A program made the translations under genes and the position numbers. 64,000 nucleotides of DNA from Trichoplax sp. H2. Taxonomy: Eukaryota > Placozoa > Uniplacotomia > Trichoplacea. The notes beneath the pieces are model-generated. The model was not told where the DNA came from and searched no databases. It saw nothing but the letters and a program-made list of their open reading frames with translations. Position 1 is the stretch's first letter. Each line of letters begins with the position of its first letter. The stretch spans positions 269,010 to 333,009 of the forward strand of contig NOWV01000080.1 of NCBI GenBank assembly GCA_003344405.1, in the 5' to 3' direction. This document shows, piece by piece, positions 1 to 11,750 of this stretch.

Positions 1-426
1 TTTTCGCCATCTATTATGACTTCCTCCTCCCCTCTCCATGACGGTTTGTTCATACTCCACAAAAATGCACGTGATCCACAAAAGTGCTCTCGTCATTCTT
101 GAAATCTCCCACATTGTTAACCAATCAACAGTCATCGCGACTGAGTAAACTTTCAAAAGATTGCTGGGTTTTAAATGTTGTGACGTCAGACCGGTCAAGA
201 CCTTGGACTTTTAAATACACACACACTGTAGACAGTCATGGACTACGAGATGTACACAGAATATCCATCATACTGGACGACCTATTTCGACAGTACAGTG
301 TCAACATCGAGCAACGTTGATTACTTTCTACGAGACCTGACTTTCTACCTTGCTGTTGAATCCAACAAATCGCTCAAATCTTCATTTAAAATGTCTCCCA
401 AAGTACATCAGTGTGTGCCACTTGCT

Positions 427-509
427 TGACTCATGACTGAGTCATAACGTGAACAACGCTATACTCATCCAGTTTTATGAGTCACTATTGTGAATCATAA
501 GTTGACTCA
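427..509. promoter_or_regulatory. Cluster of four AP-1 (TRE) sites
   Basis: Four exact copies of the AP-1 consensus TGACTCA/TGAGTCA lie within 83 bases, at 427-433, 438-444, 478-484 and 503-509. The last is followed directly by CGTCA, a CRE half-site on the other strand. A fifth copy sits at 976-982, and a CACGTG E-box is at 68-73. Binding by Jun/Fos-type bZIP factors is family knowledge; activity here is inferred from density only. No gene start is recognisable beside it, so it could serve a gene left of the window. The rest of 1-856 shows no coding pattern I can support. Confidence 0.4.
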
Positions 510-856
510 CGTCAAATGAACTCCACACTCAAGTCAAAATCAAGCAAACTCGGCTGTCCATCACCGCTATGATGGACGCTAGTGTACCATCATGTTCGAG
601 CGGCTAAGCATGATCCAACGGGCAGTAGAAACTGACGCATGAAAGTAGACTGATTTACCAAAGCAATCTTCAATAGCAAAAATCACTGGACAACAGGTTC
701 ATACAATACTATTGAAATAAGAATGGGCTGCAATTGTCCATTTCACTTTCTTCACTTGTTCTTGACAGTAGCTGTCAATTCATGATGAAATGATTCTCAG
801 TGAGTCCACCATTCACCAGCAATGCCTGCCAGTGACGGTAGCGAGTAGCTACCGAG

Positions 857-945
857 ATGGACTGTATTGTTATACAGTGTACTCTACAGTGTACAGTCTA
901 CAACTGTACAATGTACATGGTACTGTACTGTACACTGTACAATAG
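857..945. repeat. GTAC-palindrome cluster
   Basis: Dense run of TACAGTGTAC, TGTACAGT and TACTGTACACTGTAC type words, each nearly its own reverse complement. The same vocabulary recurs at 11.5, 26.6-28.5, 38.4, 54.4, 62.4 and 63.05 kb. Reading frames through it are artefacts of the repeat. Confidence 0.6.
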
Positions 946-3900
946 ATGTCAAGTCAAGTGCACATTCGTGACTCGTGAGTCATTCTTGTGCTTTCGGAGA
1001 TCCGGACGTACTGACTCGCTCTTTCAAATCATTGATTGCTGTAGAGCTATTGTGGGCATCTTATGTACAATATTTAAAATGAAAGAAATAAATGAACTTA
1101 AATCTCACATTATATTAGCGATTTCCGGATATAATGTCATTTGACGCTATAGTATACAATTTATAGAGCATAAAATCCTAGCAGAACTAAGGATGAAATC
1201 TCATCTTGGCAGTGAATGGAGAACGAAGGATAAATTCGCTGCTGAGGAAGACACAATGCCGTGACCCTAACTTGACCATTGAAACCGTCAATGCTGCCTA
1301 GAGCTTTTGGGCAAGATATGGATATTGCACAGGAGATTATATAAAAATATTGAGATAGTCATAAAAAAAATAGACTATTAACGAAATTACCTATGCAATA
1401 TCTAGTAATAAAGGCTCCATTGAAGCATCTCTGTGGAGGAGCTTAAATGTCATATACAAGGGATTCAAAAATAAGCAAACTTTCCATCTACAGCTGCTAC
1501 AATCTCAGCTGGACTAAGTATCTGCCTACGATAGCTTACGGTAGTCAAGTCTACAGCCATTTTAACATTGTTTTAGTAAAGGATAGAGCCCTAACTATGT
1601 ATATTAACTGTACAGTATACTGCTTTAAATTATAATGTAAATTACATGCATGCTATAAACAGCATACGGTAAACGCCTATTGTCAATGCTAATACTCTAC
1701 AGTGTACATTCGATAAAAATAGATATATGAGGTACCAATAGGCCGCACAAATGGAGAAGACTAGTGAGTAAGTGGTATAATACAAAAAAAATAAATATGG
1801 AGATAGCGTATCGCAACTATGCCTGATATAATTAATTTGCTATCGCTCTCAGATTATCATTGCTGGCAGAATATACGTATTCATTTTACTGTAGTCATGT
1901 TGGCAATACACTACACATCAAAGCCAGCGGATTAGAAGAGAGTAACAATTAGTTCGCTCATCTTACTAAATCAAACTACTATTTGATAAGAAACAGTTAA
2001 ACCATGATCTACAGTATTCCAATTAATATGCACTTATTAATATACATCGATTTATAATATTATACACGTCAATACAGTAAATAATGAATCAGCTACATTT
2101 ATTTATCCATAAATATACGATAAGCAGCACTCTGTACCGTTATTATTAAAATATACATAGATATTGGTTAGTCGTTAATGCGCTCCTCCCCCTCCACATT
2201 CAATATTGCACTACATTTGGTCTTTAGCCTATCGGCGAATACAAAATTTTCATCGGCTAAAAATCGTTTGAATTATTGTCATATATCACTGGCAGAGCAT
2301 ATAGATTATTTACGTGCTAGCTGTGTCGCCCTAATTTCTAAAAGTTCATACAACTAAGTATTGTACATAGGACATGTTGACTCATTCATTAATTAATTAT
2401 TGCTACACTATTATGCACGTAACACTTAATTCTAAGAATTTATTAAAACAGGCGGTCGATGATCACCTTAGAATATTTACAATTATATAACTATTGAAAT
2501 ATTTCACTGCAGGCTGGCGATATGTAATTTCTTATCGTATCAAGCTAGTGGAGGTCTTTATTTTGTAAAGTGCATCGGGAAATATCACGATTATTAAAAT
2601 ATAAATACAGTAGCTTTAATTACTGGTAGATAATTTACATGCTAAGTAAATCTTGTAGCAAAATTATACTGTTACTAGCGTGCTATTATCTACCGATTTT
2701 TGAATTTTCAATACATCCAGTACATTAGCTAAAATTGAAATCTTACAGTACTCAGGATCGATTAATTATTGTTCTACAAAAATCATTTTAAGATAATAAA
2801 GGAACTCGTTGACGTAAAACTATCTATGAACAACTATATCGAATTTTCTACTGCTATTGCAGGAAAATGATATAAAATAGATTCGTCATATTCTTATAAA
2901 GTATATCCATTGAATTATTATTAATAAAACATTTTAATGGCTCATTTACCCCTACTAAATCGTATCAGAATTATTGCAACTTTAGCGAATAATAAAATTT
3001 TTATTAAATCCCTATTAGCTGTACAGCAGTTAAACGTAATTTCACAGTATTATTTAATGGCAGGTCTACTGAAATATTAAAATTTCTTTCAGTGTATAAC
3101 AGCAGATATCGCTACAATTATGCTATATCGCACCTCATAATGTTAATGTACATATAATTATAAGCTAGAACTATAAATTATAAACTAATTCAATCTAAAC
3201 AGGTGCTTACTCTTCAGAATTTTTGAAAGAAATACTAAAACTAGAACATAGTCATTCGTAGTGATGGATTGTAAAACTAGCTGCTAAAGCTTTCATGTAT
3301 TTGCAAAAATTATTGTAATCGCCATTAAAAAATATATATAATATTTTCAAAAACTTAATTTTGGATTACGTCTCTTCATTCCTGAAGCTAGTATGTTAAG
3401 ACCTAAAATCTCTTCTACTGCTACTCTATCCTATTCATGGCTTTATAGTGTATAACTAATAGTTTGCAAAAATCACATCAAATCCTAACGTGGAAACATA
3501 ATTCTGAAGATACACACCTCTATAAATTTATGACTACTGCAACCAGTCCAAGATAGTAACCATATACAGTATTATAATGTTATCAAAAGTACAGTATAAT
3601 TCTTGTACAAATGCTATTCCATACTCTTTAATTGAAACCGTACTTCATGCAAATTTTACTTAAAAATACATTAAAAATGATTGCAACCTATTTCTTTATG
3701 TTATCACGACATCGTAACTCGGTACCTTGAATTTAATTACTTAAGTTATACAGCAATTGTATTGATTGCTGTAACATCGATAGCAACACTAGCATCAGGT
3801 AAGAATAAATAAGCAACTGAATTAAATAATAGAATATTAATAAAGCCTACTGGGTACTGAAGTTAAATTATATTAATGCTTCGCATTTGTGAAGCTTGCT

Positions 3901-6900
3901 GAAAGTAATTAAAAATCTAATAAGTAAACACAATGTAAATTTAACGCTATTCCTTTGTATAGTTTAAACACGCTCCTCTAGCTGGATTGGATGACCTCAT
4001 CATGCAATAAACCGGTTTTACTTAATTAATTATTTATAAAAATGTATTAATTAAAAATCACAAATCTAAAATTTACTATAAATTAAAGCTTATATTCATA
4101 ACCTATTCTCTAGCTGATAGTACTGAAAATTATTTCATGGAAACTCTTAAAAGGACCTATTACTGAAAGAGCTGAAAGCTTAATGCATAGTAAAGTCAGA
4201 ATACTCTGTTAACTTATGATAGTTTGGAGTCAAACTCATTGAATTTTGCTAATAGATTAGCTTTAGCAAAGATCTGTGCTCGCAGCCGTTAAGTGTAGCT
4301 ATCGATCCTGCAGATCATATTAATATTTGCACTTGGGCATGATATTTCAATTACTACTGAACATTTTTTTACTAATATAATAAAAGAAAAGATTGAAACA
4401 GCGTGCCCAGTTACTCAATTACGTCACAGTTGCTATATGTAACAAATATAAATAGAAACCTACAGTTGCTATAACACTACTGCTTCCGATTAAGTTTTAA
4501 ATTTTTGTGCAATTAACACCTTGGTTTGGTGTTGACTTAGTGCATCTCTTCTAATTATGTCAATGATTTTATTTGAATTCTTTATTCTAGAATATACGAT
4601 GAGAATCGTTGTACAAAATGAATACTAATTACCGGTATAGAGAGAAAAACAATAAAATGCTAATAATTAAAATTTTAATGAGCAATAAATCCTTTGCAAA
4701 CTATTATGCTCTATTTTATCACGTAAGCCAATAAGATGGCTTATTGTAAAAGACTGACTAACACGTAAAGCGAATGATTGACATCCATACATCAGAATAA
4801 TTATAAAGTGCCCTAATAGGGAAAAAAAATTGCTGATAAAGTCAATAATTATTCAGTATCAGGTCATAGTCCACTATCACGGTCGAATATACTGTATAAC
4901 CCTGATAGTGCGGAATCTTGGGTTCATGGCTTGACACTTTAACCTGTGGCACATTTCTGGGTTATGCCGCTTGATAGTTGACTTATTATCACGATAAATT
5001 CTCCTCTCCAAACAATAAATGAAAATCCGTTATCTTTTAGAGCAGAATACAGACTCATGCTGATGAAACAGCTTACTCCATTTACTTTTTGTTTCAAAAT
5101 GCTCAGTGGTTGAGGTTACCAGGTTATACAAAGTGACTAGGTTGACTAGAGTGTAACAACAGGAATTTAGAGATATTAACCAAAAATATTGAGTGATATT
5201 ATTTTTAATTGGAAGTTTAGATAAACTAGAGTGTTGGTAGTTATCTTCTTGTTGCAAGATGCAATAGTATGATCACAGAACTACTTTTAAAGCTATAGGA
5301 TCACGTTGTTCTTAATAATATGCAATAGCTCCTTACACTAATTGATTCATAAATATGCATTAGGTGTTAAGTATGCTAGAAGTTTTACACGATTTGTAAT
5401 TCATTTGTCGATATACGCCAATCTAAAAATTCCCTTTCTGTAAGGATATAGAATCATTTATCAACAGGTATCCACTGCAAACAAATACTAGTTAAAATAA
5501 CCTGACCATAGGGGTCATCGAAATAAAATTGAAATCGTCGATCCTACAAATCTTTTAAGCGATATGTATGAAACAGAATCATTATAGTATTTTTAATCGT
5601 CTATGAAATATATAGAAATTTGCTTGTTTAATGTAGGATTCATTCTAAGGATTTACCATAAATCATAACAAGAGAATAAATTCCTTAAATCTTATAAATG
5701 CTGTAGAATATCTTTTTGATGCACTATAGGTTTAGAAAAACTTGTTTCGCCAGGTATAATAAGTATAAATCTGAAGTGGTATAGGCGTTGCAACTGTATT
5801 TATTTTCTCCTAGCATAACGCTCTTTTTTAAAATTGCTGACTATTTAAAGGCTTGTGCTAGAAAATTTAAACAACCAGATTGGAATAGCGAGCTGTATGT
5901 TCAATACAAACTGATACAAGCACTTATACTGCACAGTATATTCGATGTATATGCCATATTCTCATCTGCTACACTTTTAACAACGTGAAAAGTGTATGAT
6001 ATATGCTTATAATTTCTTTAGCTAACCGTAAATTGTTTTATAACTATAGTAAATCCCTATTTATTTAACTTATCTCAAATTAATTAAGGCTGCAAGAGTC
6101 AAATGAATTGTACGAGCACATATCATGAAGAGGATTGATTACCGATATGCAGTATATACAACACCAAAGGTATTATATAAAGAAGTTGAATAAATGATTA
6201 GCTTCAAAAAAACAAGGGAAAATTAATTATAAATTTAATAAACCTCACTAAAAATCGAAAAAGTTCTTCTCAACATCAACAATTATTAAAAAATTGTTTT
6301 ATAAGAATTGAGACCTTCCTTCCTACTAGCAGCCTGATTATCATAGGTAGTGTAAATGTCTAGCAGGCTGTCAGCTTCTATAATTGACTTCGCCTCTGTG
6401 CTCTACGATGAGACGGACTTGTCAACTTGCTTGTGATTCTATGAAAGCTTCGAATGAAATTAGAAATCATTTAATCGTATGAATGAAAATCATTTCCTTC
6501 TAATTATTCCAAAATCATGCGCGGGAAAATTCGATATTCCAGAAGATCTTTGTCCTTTTATAGTACACATGGGTGATATTATGATAGGTCTTGTGTATAA
6601 TTCTACATGTCAGGATTAAACATAAAAGCATTTAGTTGTATTATGAACAATCGAACAGTAAACCAGCTGCAGTTACCATATATTATCGGCTCACAATGGC
6701 TCATTCATTAGGAGTACTATTAATGATGGTAACAAGGTCATGGTCAATAAAAAGTCTAACCAAACGATACAATCACTTATAGCATATTTCACTGGGAACA
6801 TGGTCATTAAATTAACAGTGATGATTATATTATAAGCGCGGTAAAATGCTTTTAAATCAGGATATGAAACGTGTATTGTCTGTTCAAGAATACGGTAGTA

Positions 6901-9320
6901 TTAATTTAATCAATACACTATTCCTTATATCATATTGCTATTTTGGATAGGATAATTCACTTCTTTATTGACATAAAGTGAGATACAGTAAAATCATGTT
7001 CGTTTACCAAATTATCCCATAGTTGAAGAGAATCTCTTTCAACTATAATAAGGAGTAATGCCTTAGTTTATGTGACTTTTAGCTTAAAATTACTTATAAT
7101 ATTTGTTAAAGCGTATCTTTATTGCTATTGATCAAATTTTAATCCGTCTAAATTGCTAGCCAGCTATTGTAACATGGCGTAAGAGTAAATTATTGGACAA
7201 TACATAAACCTTCAGGCGATAGGATGTTCTTGAAAGAAATTTCTCAACTGACTATCAATCAATGGCCGCAATGAGTCATAAAATAGGATGTCATGGTAGT
7301 AAAATAGAATCATTCTATACAATCCTTATTAAGTACTTTATTTTAATATGGACGTTCGCCATTGTTTACATTAACTGATTTACTCGTATAACTTATTCGC
7401 TCAACCATAACTTGCTTTTCTGTGCGTCCACAACTGACCTTTAAGTAAAATTTCGATACTATTTGAAACCGGATTTCTTAGTGATATGATGCAATCGTCA
7501 TCAGTGATACAATGAGTATTATTATGATATAGTTTATACAGCATTTCAATAATACGATCAATAGAGAATTGAAATCTGGCTGATTTAAAATGTAATCTTT
7601 TCAAAGTGATGATTCATATCATGGTAATTTAAAACTGTTTTTCCGAATTTTTTTCATGACTAGCAAATGACACAAGGTTAAAAGGAAAAAGGATTTTTGT
7701 TGTCGTTTCAGTTGATTATTGATTGTATGTGAAAAACTGCAATAATACAACCTGATCGTTTTAGTATTCAATATTCCACATGACTACGATTGATTTAGAA
7801 ACAATCATAGTGATTAGATATTACAATATATAACAAACTACGTTTGAGTAAAGTATTATTTATTAAATTGATTAACATCTGTTAATTGCAATAGCGTCTA
7901 TGGATAATGAATTAAATGCTTTTCGAATTGTATTGTTAGATAATCAAAAGTATTATTTTAATACCTTATGGCTGTTCACGTTCTTTTGTGTCAATCGCAA
8001 TCTAACCGATTACCACTATTACCTCAAATGTCTCCCATGATTTTTTTGAATTCTATGAAAGATTTATTTCTTGATTTTATATTTTTACAATATCGATAAT
8101 AAACGGACTTTAATCTATTCATCAATGTTATTGTCAAATTATTTTAAGGTAATTAAGTATGCGTCGTCGCCTGTTCTTGAGATTAGGCGTTTATAGATAG
8201 TTACAAATACGATCGGTCAATGACCCATTCAGTTTCCGTATATAATTCTAACTTTCAGCGTCGTAGCAGCCAGGCTGTTACACAATGTCTTTGTCTATCG
8301 ATCTGTACCCTATGATAATCGGATAAACTTAATTTATAATCGTGGAGAAGAATCTAGTGATGCTGATGTAAAATACTTTAAGATGATGCAATCCATTGAT
8401 ATATTTTAAATACTACGAGCCCTGCTTTTCTTGAAAGCAAGATGACTAAGTAATCAATGACAATTTAAAGCTGTGTCATAGCTAAATTTAGGATTTAAAT
8501 CATTTAAATGCTAAAACCAATTATTGAGCCACATGGGACCAATTGTTCTTGATTATTTTTCTACAGTTAATGATAAATATTAGAGAAACCGGGAAATAAC
8601 AAAATTTTCTCAAGGTTCTACTGATAAACTTCTCCCTCAATGTACAATTACTGTATGCTGTACAGAGTTTCATGTGTTTACCACTATGGCTAATGCCCAT
8701 AATCCAGCCATGATGCTTACTGTCTGGCCTAGATTACATCATTTAGGATAAGGCTTGCAGGACTAGTACCATCTCGCATCATCAACTCCTATACAGCGTT
8801 ATGATTATAGCCTCTAGAGATAATAACAGAGATTCATTAATTGCTGAGAATAAATACAGTAATCGATAGCGCAGCTCTTACGTTGTTCTAATCGACAAGT
8901 CGGTTATGTAATCGTGATCTATTAGCTCATATACCTGTTGCCACGACCGTAGTTTATCAACCAAGAATATAACGTAAAGTATCCGAATAATTTTGTATTC
9001 TTGATTAATGAACAAATTATCTGTTCTGCATTCGTTATCGTCATATGGTACACGTTATTACAGAAATCGTTAGTTTTGAGCTTTATAGTTGTTGAATTGA
9101 TTTTGTTTCTGAGTATTGATTTATGTCAGTCCATTTTCAATTGAGAAACCATTTTAGAAATGGAAATGGCTTAATCACTGAATGAACGAATTAAAATTTT
9201 ATAATTACTGGTAAACAAGTGAAAATTTCGCCATTATTAAAAGGATTTAAAAATTATTTTATGCGTATAATTTTACCAGTCAATCTGCATGAACACCGTA
9301 AACATATGGGCAAGTGCGCC
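946..9320. other. AT-rich gene-free stretch
   Basis: About 8.4 kb of very AT-rich sequence in which I find no exon chain, no conserved protein segment, and no RNA gene I could support. Open frames here are short (under about 80 codons) and low in information. A distant or unconserved non-coding transcript cannot be excluded by eye. Confidence 0.5.
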
Positions 9321-9530
9321 TAATTGAAGGCTTAATTTTAAACTGCGTTTCTTGTTGTATGAAAGTGTCAGTGATTCACTTTTACGCTTCATTAAAGGTT
9401 TATTTCAACTATGTTTCTTATTGCATCGAAGTGCAATCGTTTAAAGTTGCGACAAGCAGTTTGGACAAGGGGTTTTAATTGAAAGCTTATTTTAATCTAT
9501 GTTTCTTGCGTATCGAAGTTGAGTAGCTCG
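9321..9530. repeat. Three diverged direct repeats
   Basis: Three imperfect copies of a ~45-base block, beginning near 9321, 9390 and 9475. Each runs through a TTAA-rich part to 'ctatgtttctt' and then a 'cgaagt' or 'gaaagt' end. The spacing is 70-85 bases. No coding potential seen. Confidence 0.5.
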
Positions 9531-10275
9531 CAGTGGCAGACTTGCAGTAAGCCGCTTCTTTCTCCTTTACTCTATCCTACAGCTTAATAAGTCACTATCT
9601 GTACTATATTCACTGTCAGAGAGTAGTTGGAACTGCCATTTCAGTTTGCGTAAAACTCTTTTGATAGTTCCTATATAAAAATCATGAACTAGAATAGTAA
9701 GACTGGAAAATTTATAGTAGTAGTCCGTAGTAGAGCAGTTGCCAGCACATTGCTAATGCGAGTATCGGGTAAAGATACATACGAAAATTAGTTTAGCTTT
9801 CAGCTTATAATGCTGGTCAGTAAACACTGCACAGGTATGTCAGGATCTCTAATATATTATATTATACACGGTTAGTTTGCTGCTGCTTAAAGTAGCAGAG
9901 CTGCAGTTTTCCTAGTTTCATGTTATTTCTTAAAAGAGAAATTACTTTCGATTGCCTAATTATATAATTATTCAATTTCTCTTTTGAAGATACGTGAGTC
10001 ATTCCTGGGGAAATATTGTCGAACATAATTTACAAAATTGTGATGATTTCAAGTCCATTGCGGTAGTAATGTGCGTAGAAAGTGTAGATATAATATTAAA
10101 AAAGCGCTAAGCGACGTGGAATAGTCGGCCTGTTTTATAAAGCAACTATGGATGATGGCCGATATGATGAAAATACAGAGTCTGAAAGTATGTTGTCGAT
10201 ATATCATGGCACTTGTTGTTTATAGAACGATTAGCGCTCAACCTGTCTCCGTCATCAGTACATAGAGACTGATAG

Positions 10276-11428
10276 CTCTTCATATCCTCGGTGTACTACA
10301 TCTCTAAGCCTACAAGTCTGGAAGTACATTGTTTATTTCCATTAATTAATTATGAATTTGCAGTTAATTAAGCTTAATGGCAAGCACTTTGCCATCCATC
10401 GATCAAGATTGAACATGGCTAGCATTTCGTCATGTTCGTTGCTTGCTGCCATTTCCATCCGTCCGTGCGTAATGTCCCTTGACTACTGACTAGGTATCAT
10501 ATCTCTTCATATCCTCAGTGTACTAACTGCATCTCTAAGCCGATAAGTCCGGAAGCACACTATTTATTGACGTTAATTAATTATGAATTTGTAGTTAATT
10601 TAATTAAGCTTAATGGCAAGCACTTTGATATCCATTGATCAAGATTGAACATGACCTGACATGGCTAGCATTTCGTCATGTTCGTTGCTTCCGGCCATTT
10701 CCATCCGTTCGTGGGTAATGTCCCTTGAACACTGACTAGGTATCATATCTCTTCATATCCTCAGTGTACTACATCTCTAAGCCGATAAGTCCGGAAGCAC
10801 ACTGTTTATTTCCATTAATTAATTATGAAGTTGCAGTTAATTTAATTAAGCTTAATGGCAAGCACTTTGCCATCTATCGATCAAGATTGAACATGGCTAG
10901 CATTTCGTCATGTTCGTTGCTTGCTGCCATTTCCGTCCGTCCGTGCGTAATGTCCCTTGACTAGGTATCATATCTCTTCATATCCTCAGTGTACTACATC
11001 TCTAAGCCTACAAGTCTGGAAGTACACTGTTTATTTCCATTAATTAATTATGAATTTGCAGTTAATTTAATTTATGGCAAGCACTTTGCCGTCCATTGAT
11101 CAAGTTTGAACATGGCTTAACATAGCTAGCATTTCGTCATGTTCGTTGCTTGCTGCCATTTCCATCCGTCCGTGCGTAATGTCCCTTGACTAGGTATCAT
11201 ATCTCTTCATATCCTCAGTGTACTACATCTCTAAGCCTACAAGTCTGGAAGTACACTATTTATTTCCATTAATTAATTATGAAGTTGCAGTTAATTTAAT
11301 CAAGCTTAATGGCAAGCACATTGCCGTCCATTGATCAAGATTGAACATGGCCTGACATGGCTAGCATTTCGTCATGTTTGTTGCTTGCTGTTATTTCCAT
11401 CCGTCCGTACGCAATGTCCCTTGACTAG
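10276..11428. repeat. Five-copy ~228-bp tandem repeat
   Basis: Units begin at the shared word 'ctcttcatatcctc' at 10276, 10503, 10749, 10974 and 11203, giving periods of 227, 246, 225 and 229. The array ends near 11428. Every unit contains a TTAATTAATTATGAA block, an 'aatggcaagcac' block and a 'tagcatttcgtcatgtt' block. Copies differ by a few percent plus small indels. The array ends about 320 bases before the drebrin-like start codon. A 66-codon frame in unit 3 is not conserved between units, so the array is probably non-coding. Confidence 0.85.
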
Positions 11429-11529
11429 GAAAGTGTCGGGGAAATATAGCCACTCGCCAGTCACGACAGCTATTTGTATGGATGAGAACCATTGAAAGCG
11501 TACTTTAATAGCCAGTTTTCACTTTGTAC

Positions 11530-11600
11530 AGTACAAGTACTCTAACTACAGTGGAGAGATCCTCGACTTTACAGTACAATACACTGTAATTGGAAGCCTA
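11530..11600. promoter_or_regulatory. GTAC-palindrome elements upstream of the drebrin-like gene
   Basis: Three short elements (TGTACAGTACAAGTAC, TTTACAGTACAAT and ACACTGTAAT) lie 150-220 bases before the ATG at 11751. They match the palindromic vocabulary found near other gene starts in this window. A regulatory role is inferred from position only. Confidence 0.3.
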
Positions 11601-11750
11601 GAGTAACTCCAGTTCCTCTATCGCATCCCCATTTGGATATTTTCAGGCCATTTCACACCCATTTCCATCCTCTTCAACTCCTTTCCGACAAATTGGATTG
11701 GCATCGATTGAGTTTATTGGATCATCAAGGATTAAAAATTCATTGTCAGC

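Noticed and set aside
84-429. Two overlapping short open frames on the plus strand
   Set aside because: Under 80 codons, no recognisable motif, no splice context; the interval is better explained as regulatory flank.
10764-10964. 66-codon frame inside the 228-bp repeat
   Set aside because: Not maintained in the other four units, which carry indels that break it; a by-product of the repeat.
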